This document shows positions 1-6,656 of a DNA stretch of 9,776 nucleotides, in pieces; positions within the stretch are counted from its first letter, which is position 1; each line of letters starts with the position of its first letter. This stretch comes from Gp6-AA40 sp050742535 (GTDB lineage: Bacteria > Acidobacteriota > Vicinamibacteria > Vicinamibacterales > UBA2999). The DNA lies in contig JBOGIQ010000223.1 in the NCBI GenBank assembly GCA_050742535.1, positions 1 to 9,776 on the forward strand, in the 5' to 3' direction. Position numbers and translations under genes: made by a program. A model generated the notes under the pieces. It worked only from the letters and a program-made list of their open reading frames with translations, was not told the DNA's origin and did not search any database.

Positions 1-60
1 TGCCCTACGTAGCGGTGCCCTACGTAGCGGTGCCCTACGTAGCGGTGCCCTGCGCCGCTA
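1..60. repeat. 15-bp tandem repeat with palindromic core
   Basis: Three exact copies of TGCCCTACGTAGCGG lie at 1-15, 16-30 and 31-45. A decayed fourth copy at 46-60 matches at 10 of 15 positions and runs into the stop codon (58-60) of the minus-strand FAD/Rieske gene. Each unit contains the 8-bp palindrome CTACGTAG, so every unit could form a tiny cruciform or a two-fold protein site. The array begins at the window edge, so its full length is unknown. It lies just downstream of the gene, where it could affect 3'-end formation, but no T-tract is visible. The array itself is directly seen; any function is unknown. Confidence 0.9.
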
Positions 61-1593
61 CTCCACGCTCGGCAGCGGCGACTCCGCCGGTCCTGAAATC
101 ACGTCGCCGTTCGGCTTGAACCGCGACCCGTGGCACGGACAGTCCCACGTCCGCTCGGCGTCGTTCCAGCCGACGATGCAGGCCAGGTGGGTGCAGGTGG
201 CCGAGCGCAACGTCATGTCGCCGTGTTCGTCGCGGTAGGCGGCGACCTTCTGCCCGTTGTAGTCGATCACTTTGCCGCTGCCGCGTTTGACGGCGCGAAG
301 CGATCGACCCTCCGCGCCTGCGAAGCGATCGCGGAGCAGGTAGTACGCGTAGTCCTTGTTCTCCTTGATGTACTCCCACGCGCCGCGCAGGATCGCCGTC
401 CGGCCGGGATCGAACAGTTCGGCCCAGGGATTCCTCTGTCCGAGAATCGCATCCGTCGTCATGATCGCGGTGAGGGTGCCGAACGTGATTCCGTTCCCGC
501 AAAAACCGGTTCCGGCGTACTGGTGCGATGCCATCTCGCCGATGTAGGGAAGCGCGTCCGGAGTCTCGATGACCTGCCCCGACCAGTGATGTGTGATCTC
601 GACCTTCGGCAGCAGCGCGGTGAGCTGTGTTTCGAGCCGTTTGTAGCACTCCGATGGATTCGCCGACTGGCCCGTCTTGTGATCCTCTCCGCCAAAGACG
701 ACCACGTCGAAGTCCGGATGCGGATCGAGACGCAGGTAGCGATACGGATCCGCGGTATCCCAGAACAACGCATCCGGAACTGTTCCGGCGGGAACGCGTC
801 CGGCGACGACGTAGCTCGTATACAGCGCCAGCTTCGTCTGAAACGCCGTCGCCGTGACGATGTTCTTCACGCCGACCAGCGGGTTGTGCGTGGCGATGAC
901 GATGTCGTCGCAGGTGATGGTGTGGCCATTGACCTTGACCGAGCGCGGATCGGTTGAGAACTCTTCCGCGACGCTGTGCTCGTGGATCTGAACGCCCATC
1001 TGCTGCAGGGCGCCGACGAGGCCCGCGAGGTATTTCCGCGGGTGAAAGCGCGCCTGGTTCTCGAACCGGATTCCCGGTACGGCCATCAGCGGAACTTCGT
1101 CCACGAACGCCGCGTCGAAGCCGAAGTCCGCCGCAAGCGCCGCGTCCCTCTTGAGATCCGCGACATCTGCTTCGGGGACATTTCCGCGTTGGGCGTGGAG
1201 ATACCCGTCCACCCATTCGAAGTTGCAGTCGATGGAATGGTCCCGCTGGATGTCGTCGATCTGAGAGATTGCGGCCAGCCCCGCGTCCCACACCGCCTGT
1301 GCGTGCTCCCGGCCAAAGCGATCAACCAGATCCTTCAGCCGCGCGTCGGTGACCATCGTCAGATGCGCGGTGGTGTGACCGGTGTCGATCTGCGCGCAGC
1401 GTTCGCGTTCAACGACGGCCACCGTCTTGCCCGCGTCGGCCAGAAGATATGAAGTCGTCAAACCCGTCAGGCCCCCGCCGACAATGAGCACATCGACGCG
1501 CAGGTCGCTGCCGAGTTTTGGAAACACCGGCATCGATGCGGAGTCGGACCAATAAGGAGTAGTGCGCGGCGGAGCAGAAGTGTGCTGCGGCAT
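58..1593 (-). CDS. FAD-dependent oxidoreductase with C-terminal Rieske [2Fe-2S] domain
   Basis: This is a 511-residue, probably cytosolic, flavoprotein fused to an iron-sulfur domain. The N-terminal part is a DAO-type Rossmann domain: residues 35-50 carry the dinucleotide motif VLIVGGGLTGL (GGGLTG at 39-44), followed by an acidic VVERE strand end. A DAO-family substrate/FAD region fills the middle, ending near YAGTGFCGNGITFG. The last ~85 residues form a Rieske domain with ligand pattern C467-T-H469 and C485-P-C-H488-G-S, all four cluster ligands present. This architecture resembles Bacillus YhfW-type proteins; substrate and electron partner are unknown. The chosen ATG has AGAGGA four bases upstream; an in-frame ATG 13 codons earlier lacks that support. 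There is no signal peptide. It is the last gene of a possible three-gene minus-strand transcript, 54 bp after the DUF3738 stop. The C-terminus ends shortly after the conserved GPAxxPL segment and looks complete or a few residues short. Confidence 0.93.
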   Translation of the reverse strand: MPQHTSAPPRTTPYWSDSASMPVFPKLGSDLRVDVLIVGGGLTGLTTSYLLADAGKTVAVVERERCAQIDTGHTTAHLTMVTDARLKDLVDRFGREHAQAVWDAGLAAISQIDDIQRDHSIDCNFEWVDGYLHAQRGNVPEADVADLKRDAALAADFGFDAAFVDEVPLMAVPGIRFENQARFHPRKYLAGLVGALQQMGVQIHEHSVAEEFSTDPRSVKVNGHTITCDDIVIATHNPLVGVKNIVTATAFQTKLALYTSYVVAGRVPAGTVPDALFWDTADPYRYLRLDPHPDFDVVVFGGEDHKTGQSANPSECYKRLETQLTALLPKVEITHHWSGQVIETPDALPYIGEMASHQYAGTGFCGNGITFGTLTAIMTTDAILGQRNPWAELFDPGRTAILRGAWEYIKENKDYAYYLLRDRFAGAEGRSLRAVKRGSGKVIDYNGQKVAAYRDEHGDMTLRSATCTHLACIVGWNDAERTWDCPCHGSRFKPNGDVISGPAESPLPSVE

Positions 1594-1597
1594 GGCG

Positions 1598-1603
1598 TCC
1601 TCT
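1598..1603 (-). promoter_or_regulatory. Ribosome binding site deciding the FAD/Rieske start
   Basis: AGAGGA reads on the minus strand with a four-base gap to the ATG at 1593. It favours this start over the ATG at 1632. Seen directly; strength is inferred. Confidence 0.6.
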
Positions 1604-1647
1604 GCCTTCACGCGTAGCAAGGCGGCCGCCACGAATCCGGCTGAGGT

Positions 1648-2490
1648 CTAATTGGGCGCGGGTAGCTCTGCTGAGTCGATCACGATGACTTCCACCGGAC
1701 CCTCTTCGGATTGCAGCCGAAGGCCGAGTTGATCTTCGAGGGCGGTGAAGACCGACAGGCCGTCGCGTGGCGGGGGAACTGGCGCGTCTCCGGATGGCAC
1801 CGCCATCGGGAGCTGATCGGAGGAGAACTCGAGGCGTATGTCGTAGGCGCCTTTCAGGCCTGTGGCATCGATGACTTTTCGCCGGAGGAGCCGCTCGAGC
1901 AGCCCCGCGAATTGAGAAATCGGCGCGCCGTCCACGAACATTCGCGCAACGGGTGGCGTGATGCCCACGCGCCACAAGCACTGCGGCTCGGTGCCGGCGG
2001 GCGCTGGCGCGCCAAAGCGCGCGGCGAGGACTTCAGCGCAATCGATCGGCGCCGGTTTCAACCCCGGACCGAATGTGGCGTCGGGCCGTGCTGTTCGCAA
2101 TACATAGCGAGGCATCTGGCGGGATTCACTGCGAGTCCGCAGCTGAAAGCGATCTGCGAGGAGGCGCCGCACCATTAATCGCATCGTTGTCTCGGAAACC
2201 GGGCGAGGCGACCGCGCGCTCACGTCGAATCGCCGGGAGTCCGCCCATGACGGACCGCCGCTGACCTGGAAGTCGCGCACGTTCCACGCCCAGGTGACGA
2301 GCGACTTCAGCGTCGCGTTGACGTCGATGAATCGTTCGGGTGAGGAGGGAACGAATCCCGGGTCGCCTTCCTGAGGCCTGATCGAGACAACCTCGAAGGC
2401 AGGGACCTCGGTGCTCTGTCCTGACAGCGGGATCGCGAAGGCAGCCAGCGCGAGAACGACGTACGACAGCCGGCGCCGAGCGAAGGGCAT
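1648..2490 (-). CDS. DUF3738 (TIGR03435) family exported protein, copy 1
   Basis: This is a 280-residue protein of the family known as DUF3738/TIGR03435, expanded in Acidobacteriota and without an established function. It has a signal peptide at 1-25: basic MPFARRR, hydrophobic VVLALAAFAIPL, then SGQ. The mature protein shows the family order: FEVVSIRP near residue 32, a GGPSWADSRRFDVSA block at 78-92, MVRRLLADRFQLRTR at 106-120, VIDATGLKGAYDIRLEF at 206-222, and the C-terminal ALEDQLGLRLQSEEGPVEVIVID block at 250-272. C151 and C171 could form a disulfide in the periplasm. The frame stays open upstream to 2634, but that stretch overlaps the phoX-like gene and the signal peptide fixes the start at 2490; no clear Shine-Dalgarno is seen. 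It begins 35 bp after the phoX-like stop, suggesting cotranscription. The family call is firm; the function is not known. Confidence 0.92.
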   Translation of the reverse strand: MPFARRRLSYVVLALAAFAIPLSGQSTEVPAFEVVSIRPQEGDPGFVPSSPERFIDVNATLKSLVTWAWNVRDFQVSGGPSWADSRRFDVSARSPRPVSETTMRLMVRRLLADRFQLRTRSESRQMPRYVLRTARPDATFGPGLKPAPIDCAEVLAARFGAPAPAGTEPQCLWRVGITPPVARMFVDGAPISQFAGLLERLLRRKVIDATGLKGAYDIRLEFSSDQLPMAVPSGDAPVPPPRDGLSVFTALEDQLGLRLQSEEGPVEVIVIDSAELPAPN

Positions 2491-2525
2491 CGACGCGTCA
2501 GACACCGATTTGCTGAATTGGCTGC

Positions 2526-3902
2526 CTAAAGCGCGCCGGACTGCCAGGGACCAGTGATCGCGACGGTGATCCCCGGCTCGAAGATGTTGGCGAAGAGCCA
2601 CTTTCCGTCCGGGCTGTAGCAGGGGCCGGCCCATTCAGAGTGCGTGAAGTCGCCGGTCAGCCCGTTCCGTTCGCCGCGCAGCTTCACGTTGTTCTGCGCG
2701 AACGCGAAGATCTCGCCGTCGGTCGTCAGACCGTGCAGGAATTCGTCGCCGCCGCCGTCCTCGCAGAGGACGAGGCCGCCGCGCGGGCTGACGGTCATGT
2801 GATCCGGCTTGTTCAGCACGTCCTTGCCGGGCGATTCGAACAGCAGCGAAATGTTTTCGGCGGCCGGGTCATACACCCAGATCTGTCCCTGCCCGCGCCC
2901 GCCGTTGGTTGACACGATATAGATCTTGCGATCGGCGCCCGACCAGCAGCCTTCGAGGCGCTGGAACGTCGCCGCGCCCTGGATGCGTCCCTGCGCCCAG
3001 ACGTGGTCGGATGGCGCGTGGCGATCGGGATTGTCCGGTTTCGCGATCGGCACCCACTCGACGTCGAACGTCTGGCCGTTCTTGTACGAGTCGCCCAGGT
3101 TGATCTTGTTTTTCCCCTTCACCTTCATCATGAACAACTGCCCGCCGGCGGCAAGGCGGCCGTTCACGTTGGGGACGAACCGGTAGAAGCCCGACTTGTT
3201 GGTGGCGCCGAAGAATCCGAGGAACGATGCGCCCGCGTCTTCGGTTTCGTAGACGTATCCCGTGACGCGATCGAAGGCCACCGCCTCGTGCGAGAAGCGG
3301 CCCAAGTCGCGAATCGGCTGCGGATCGCCATTCCCGTCCGCAGGCACCTCGAACACATACCCGTGCGGGCGGTCGGTGAATGAGGTTGTCTCCTCGCACG
3401 TCAGCCACGAGTTCCAGAGCGTGACCCCGCCGGCGCAGTTTCGCTCCGTGCCACCCAGGCTGGCGCGCGCAGAGATGAACCGGCCCTCGTTCTGGTCGAA
3501 CTCGAGCGTCGTCGTTCCGCCGGCGGACGTCGGGTCATATGCGGCGCCGCTGAACGGCGTTCCGAAATCCTCTTCGTGGTTGCGAACAAGACGCACGCGC
3601 CCGTTGCCGGCGTCGAACGCGCCCATGCCGTCGTGCCGGCTCGGGATGCGCTGGCCGTCGGCCATGACGTCGCCCTTCCAGCCGAAGGTGACGTAACGAA
3701 AGCCTTCGGGCAGCTTCAGGAGCGGAAGGCCCGTGGCTTCGTCGATCGCGTCGACCAGCCGGCCGTACCCCACGCTGCGCAGGTTGCGCACGTTTCCAGT
3801 CTGCGCGAACAGGTCTGCGCGTGCGAGGAGCGTGTGAAACGGGACGGCCGCCGCCGCCGTGGCGGCCCCTTTGAGAAATGTCCGGCGATCGATTGAAGAC
3901 AC
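2526..3902 (-). CDS. PhoX/DUF839 family Tat-exported phosphatase-like protein
   Basis: This 458-residue protein belongs to the PhoX (DUF839) family, whose characterised members are Fe/Ca-dependent alkaline phosphatases. The N-terminus is a twin-arginine signal, DRRTFLK at 5-11, an Ala-rich core, and a likely cleavage near 34, so it is predicted to be exported folded. Family blocks appear in order: SRHDGMGAF (88-96), LVRNHEED (105-112), NCAGGVTLWNSWLTCEET (155-172), RFSHEAVAF (202-210), YETED (218-222), QRLEGCW (314-320), PDHMTVSPRGGLVLCEDGGG (366-385) and the closing SEWAGPCYSPDGKWLFANI. C156, E171, E206, E318 and E381 are plausible metal ligands by position. The start is taken as GTG, just before the Tat motif, with GGAAAGG ten bases upstream; the open frame to 4181 has no family similarity. 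It is shorter than proteobacterial PhoX proteins, so the substrate could differ. It heads the minus-strand cluster. Confidence 0.9.
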   Translation of the reverse strand: MSSIDRRTFLKGAATAAAAVPFHTLLARADLFAQTGNVRNLRSVGYGRLVDAIDEATGLPLLKLPEGFRYVTFGWKGDVMADGQRIPSRHDGMGAFDAGNGRVRLVRNHEEDFGTPFSGAAYDPTSAGGTTTLEFDQNEGRFISARASLGGTERNCAGGVTLWNSWLTCEETTSFTDRPHGYVFEVPADGNGDPQPIRDLGRFSHEAVAFDRVTGYVYETEDAGASFLGFFGATNKSGFYRFVPNVNGRLAAGGQLFMMKVKGKNKINLGDSYKNGQTFDVEWVPIAKPDNPDRHAPSDHVWAQGRIQGAATFQRLEGCWSGADRKIYIVSTNGGRGQGQIWVYDPAAENISLLFESPGKDVLNKPDHMTVSPRGGLVLCEDGGGDEFLHGLTTDGEIFAFAQNNVKLRGERNGLTGDFTHSEWAGPCYSPDGKWLFANIFEPGITVAITGPWQSGAL

Positions 3903-4357
3903 GGGTAATGCGCCTTTCCGAACTGGGATATAGGGATCAGTTTTCGCTCTGAGTCGCCGGAAAAGCAAGTGAAAGATCCGCGACTGAGCCGTTTCGGGGC
4001 ACGCCAGCCTCCGCACGCTACAAACTAAGACGTAGGGCGCGGCGCTGGCGGTGCAGTCGAGCCACCTCCCAGGGGTACCCCAGGTCAATTCCGCGAATCT
4101 CAATCGTTGACTGGATAGACAGCTCACAAAAGCTGGCCGAGGATCGTGCGTAAAGAGTTCGTGCGGTGTCGTCGCGGTCACTGCATGGCTCTTCCCCGGC
4201 AGGGGTCAGTGTGGCTCGAGGTGGCCCCTGCCGGGATTCCAAATCCGTGACCCATCCCGTGCGCGTGCCCCTTGCGCGCATCCTCGCAAACTCTGTGCAA
4301 CCGCTTCGAATCGGCTGATCGCGCCCTCCGGACGGTGCGACAATCTGCCCGCGAAAT
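3903..4357. other. 455-bp divergent intergenic region
   Basis: This region separates the phoX-like gene from the PKD gene and must carry promoters for both directions. On the minus strand CTATAT (3928-3933) is a possible -10 for phoX, but no good -35 accompanies it. A strong palindrome sits at 4195-4235. I see no tRNA and no convincing small gene; open frames crossing it on the minus strand have Arg/Pro-rich, shadow-like translations. Confidence 0.7.
4195..4235. promoter_or_regulatory. 14-bp-arm palindrome in the divergent intergenic region
   Basis: CCCGGCAGGGGTCA (4195-4208) is complementary to TGGCCCCTGCCGGG (4222-4235), with one G-T wobble and a 13-base loop. The core 11 bp match perfectly. 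No T-tract follows on either strand, so it is not a classic intrinsic terminator. It lies about 120 bp upstream of the PKD start and 290 bp upstream of the phoX start. It could be an operator, an RNA hairpin in a long leader, or a relic repeat. Confidence 0.6.
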
Positions 4358-5683
4358 ATGCATCTGACTCGACGACAGCGCCGGGCGGTGGCGATTGCCG
4401 TCGCGGCACTTGGCTGCTGGTGCCTACCGGCCACCGCGCAGCGACCGCCGGCGCCCCCCACGGGCACTCGTATTCAGGACGTGGATGCGCTCCGCCGCGC
4501 CCGTGCGGCAGCGGCGGCGGCACAGCTGAAGCCGACGTTCTCGCTGACCGTCAATCAAAACGATCTTTACGTGAGTGAGGTCGTGACGGTCACCTTGAAC
4601 CCGGTCGAGAGGATCAAGGCCGCGTCGCAGCTGCTCTTTACCGTCGACTTTGGTGATGGAGAGAAACGTCAGGTGCCCGCACAGTTCGCGCAGGTACAGT
4701 ACCAATACCGCACGGCAGGCATGTACGTCATCTCGGCGTCGGTTGCGATTCGTCCTGAAATCAGGGCCACATTCGACGCGTTGCCGACGGTCGGCAACAG
4801 CGTTGGCGTGACCGTCCGGAAGACCACGTTCTCGGCGACGCCGGCCGTTGCAGCCGTCGGCGAGCCGATCACGTTTGCCACGCCCGCCCGGCCCGGGGAT
4901 TCACGCATCCGTTACCGGTTCATCTTTGCCGATAACACGGACTCCGGCTGGATACCGGAGGTGCAGACATCTCACGCTTACACGAGCCCGGGTGCATACA
5001 CCACCTCGATGGAGGTCGGTATCTTCGACGATGGCCAGAACTTCTCGTGGGACAGGTCCGAGCCGATCTCGCTTCAAGTAGCGGAAGTGGCGCTCGACGC
5101 GCCCGCGTCGCTCTCGTCCAACGACGCGGGCACGTTCACCGTGCAGTTTCCCGGCAACGATCCGGCGCTTCGCTATCGCGTGAACTTTGCCGATCGTTCA
5201 GCGAGCGAGTGGAGCGCCAATCCCAGTACCACGCACTCCTACAATGCGGCCGGCACGTACCAGCCATTCGCGGAAATCGGACGTGTGACAGACGCAGGAG
5301 TGACGCGAGTGGCGGCCAGCGCAGTACGCAGTCTGGTGGTACCCGCCGTGCCCGTTGTTGTTCCCGAGCCACCCGGCGGCGGCCCCGGCCGCGCTGGCGG
5401 TAATGGTGGCCGCGGCGGTGGTGGTGGTGGCGAGTGGGACTGGTTGCCGTATGGCGCAATCGCGCTTGTTGCTCTTCTCCTCGGTTACGGCGCTAAACAG
5501 GCGTTTTTCGTCCCGCGGCCGACCTTCACGCCTCATCGCGGTCAAACCGACTCGCAGATCGAGACTGCCGACGGTGGCATCGACCTGGAACTCGAAGTGC
5601 GGCTGCACCGGGAAGTAGATGCCGTGCAGACGACACTGAGCGTTCCCAGCGGGCGGCTGATCGCTGATTCCGAGATCGTATGA
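4358..5683 (+). CDS. Exported, membrane-anchored protein with PKD-like repeats
   Basis: This 441-residue protein has a clear layered design. Residues 1-27 are a signal peptide (MHLTRRQRR, hydrophobic core, ATA|Q cleavage). Three PKD/Ig-like repeats follow, each with an F-x-D/N-F-x-D strand and an H/Y-x-Y-x-x-x-G-x-Y turn: FTVDFGDG with YQYRTAGMYV (94-124), YRFIFADN with HAYTSPGAYT (186-215), and YRVNFADR with HSYNAAGTYQ (273-302). A Pro/Gly-rich linker (330-358) containing a Gly run leads to a transmembrane helix (about 362-384), then a ~55-residue tail that would be cytoplasmic and holds an acidic beta-like segment (LELEVRLHREVD). PKD folds usually mediate protein or polysaccharide contacts. 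Its TGA overlaps the next gene's ATG, so a functional pair is likely. No overall family is recognised. The ATG lacks a strong Shine-Dalgarno but is fixed by the signal peptide. Confidence 0.88.
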   Translation: MHLTRRQRRAVAIAVAALGCWCLPATAQRPPAPPTGTRIQDVDALRRARAAAAAAQLKPTFSLTVNQNDLYVSEVVTVTLNPVERIKAASQLLFTVDFGDGEKRQVPAQFAQVQYQYRTAGMYVISASVAIRPEIRATFDALPTVGNSVGVTVRKTTFSATPAVAAVGEPITFATPARPGDSRIRYRFIFADNTDSGWIPEVQTSHAYTSPGAYTTSMEVGIFDDGQNFSWDRSEPISLQVAEVALDAPASLSSNDAGTFTVQFPGNDPALRYRVNFADRSASEWSANPSTTHSYNAAGTYQPFAEIGRVTDAGVTRVAASAVRSLVVPAVPVVVPEPPGGGPGRAGGNGGRGGGGGGEWDWLPYGAIALVALLLGYGAKQAFFVPRPTFTPHRGQTDSQIETADGGIDLELEVRLHREVDAVQTTLSVPSGRLIADSEIV

Positions 5684-6231
5684 CGACCAACGTACCTACT
5701 TTGCGCACTCTCTTCGACCTTCCCTCGGAACACGAGATGGACCGGCTGCCGGACGGGTGGAAGCCGTTCCGCGAAAAGCTTGGCGAGGAGGTCAAGGGCA
5801 TCAAGTGGAAGGCGTCGATGCCCGATCTGACCGTCAAGATTGCGGAGCTGCTCGACGTGGAGGTGCCGACGCTGCTCGTGGCGACGTGGAAGAAGGCCGC
5901 GGAAGTAAAGAAGAAGCTCGCCGAGTCGCGGGAGAAGCCGGCCGACGAGATTGAAGTCGAATTGGCGGAGCACACCATCTCCACCAGTCACAGCCCGTAT
6001 ATCACCGTGCAGATGGGGAAGGCGCCGGTGAAGACGCTGAAGTTCACGGTGACCGCCTCGTTCACGCTGAACGCCTTCGTCTTGAAGCTGCAGAACGGCG
6101 AGGTCCGCGCGATCCGCAGCGGCAACTGCCAGGCGCAAGGAAAGCTCGAAGGGTTGGGCCTGCTGCTGGCGGAAAAGAAGCTCTCAGCGCTCACGTTTCC
6201 GGGAACGATGCAGATCGCGGCGACGCCATGA
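5680..6231 (+). CDS. Hypothetical cytosolic protein coupled to the PKD protein
   Basis: I do not recognise this 183-residue protein. It has no signal peptide or membrane helix, so it is probably cytosolic. Residues 18-95 are charged and helical, with a Lys/Glu-rich stretch at 71-95 (KKAAEVKKKLAESREK) that could be a short coiled coil. Residues 99-183 alternate hydrophobic and polar residues (YITVQMG, LKFTVTASFTLNAFVLKL, GEVRAIRSGNCQAQGKLEGLGL), suggesting a compact beta-rich domain with a single cysteine, C150. The ATG overlaps the upstream TGA as ATGA, and its own TGA overlaps the ATG of the VOC gene in the same way. Expression is therefore probably coupled to both neighbours. Its position suggests it may bind the cytoplasmic tail of the PKD protein, but this is inference. 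Codon use matches its neighbours and the coding call is secure. Confidence 0.85.
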   Translation: MTTNVPTLRTLFDLPSEHEMDRLPDGWKPFREKLGEEVKGIKWKASMPDLTVKIAELLDVEVPTLLVATWKKAAEVKKKLAESREKPADEIEVELAEHTISTSHSPYITVQMGKAPVKTLKFTVTASFTLNAFVLKLQNGEVRAIRSGNCQAQGKLEGLGLLLAEKKLSALTFPGTMQIAATP

Positions 6232-6641
6232 AACTCACCACCTTCCTGAATTTTGGCGGCAACTGCGAACAGGCGCTGCGATTCTACGAACAGCACCTGG
6301 GCGGAAGGATCCTCATGATGATGCGCCGGGCGGAGCAGCCCAATCAGCCGGTCACGTGGCCGGGCTGGGAGAGCTCGATCCAGTACGCCATCATGGATGT
6401 CGGCGGCACGCAGCTGATGGCTTCCGACGTTCCGCCCGATCGTTTTCAGCCGATGCGCAGCGCGTACTTGACGCTGACGGTTGACGGCGCCGCCGAAGCC
6501 GAGCGCATTTGGGGGCTGCTCACGGACGGCGGCCAGGTCTTGATGCGCATGGAGGAAACCTTCTTCGCCACGCGGTTTGGCCAACTCAGAGACCGATTTG
6601 GAACGCTGTGGATGATTCTTGCCATGAAGCCGCAGACCTAA
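6228..6641 (+). CDS. PhnB-like VOC (glyoxalase-fold) protein
   Basis: This 137-residue protein belongs to the PhnB-like branch of the vicinal oxygen chelate superfamily, whose members are small cytosolic metalloenzymes or binding proteins of varied or unknown substrate. The N-terminal signature LNFGGNCEQALRFYEQHLGG (7-26) and the C-terminal signature DRFGTLWMI (122-130) are typical, as is the central LMASDVPPDRF segment. The length is normal for a one-unit PhnB-like protein, which would dimerise to form its sites. The usual basic or metal-binding residues before the last strand are only partly kept (EETFFATRFGQLRDRFG), so activity cannot be assumed. The gene starts in an ATGA overlap with the hypothetical gene upstream and ends 4 bp from the convergent amine-oxidase stop. 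The name phnB is not applied, because no phosphonate genes are nearby. Confidence 0.9.
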   Translation: MKLTTFLNFGGNCEQALRFYEQHLGGRILMMMRRAEQPNQPVTWPGWESSIQYAIMDVGGTQLMASDVPPDRFQPMRSAYLTLTVDGAAEAERIWGLLTDGGQVLMRMEETFFATRFGQLRDRFGTLWMILAMKPQT

Positions 6642-6656
6642 CGATCTAAGGTCTGC
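6632..6656. terminator. Hairpin across two convergent stop codons
   Basis: GCAGACCT (6632-6639) and AGGTCTGC (6649-6656) form a perfect 8-bp stem with a 9-base loop. The VOC stop TAA (6639-6641) and the oxidoreductase stop (complement of 6646-6648) both fall at or in the loop. It could end transcription in both directions, but neither side has a T-tract, so this is tentative. Confidence 0.4.

Noticed and set aside
35..1291. Long minus-strand open frame in another frame of the FAD/Rieske gene
   Set aside because: Its translation is Arg/Gly-rich with no motifs and overlaps a clear flavoprotein; it is a GC-rich shadow.
3958..3975. Possible Pho box upstream of the phoX-like gene (CTTTCAC on the minus strand)
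   Set aside because: Only the first half-site is close to CTGTCAC; the second half at the expected spacing does not match.
3903..4181. Upstream extension of the phoX-like gene on the minus strand
   Set aside because: The 93 extra residues have no family similarity and would bury the Tat signal; the GTG at 3902 with GGAAAGG upstream fits better.
3933..4208. Single heptamer-like words (GGGATCA at about 3934 and GGGGTCA at about 4202) as dispersed copies of the repeat
   Set aside because: Single 7-8 base matches are expected by chance at this length and GC content.
4300..4320. T-loop-like TTCGAATC suggesting a tRNA
   Set aside because: The flanking bases do not form a 5-bp T stem, and no acceptor or anticodon arms could be found.
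4018..4523. Minus-strand open frames of 105-149 codons over the intergenic region and PKD gene start
   Set aside because: Composition is shadow-like and they overlap the signal-peptide region of a convincing plus-strand gene.
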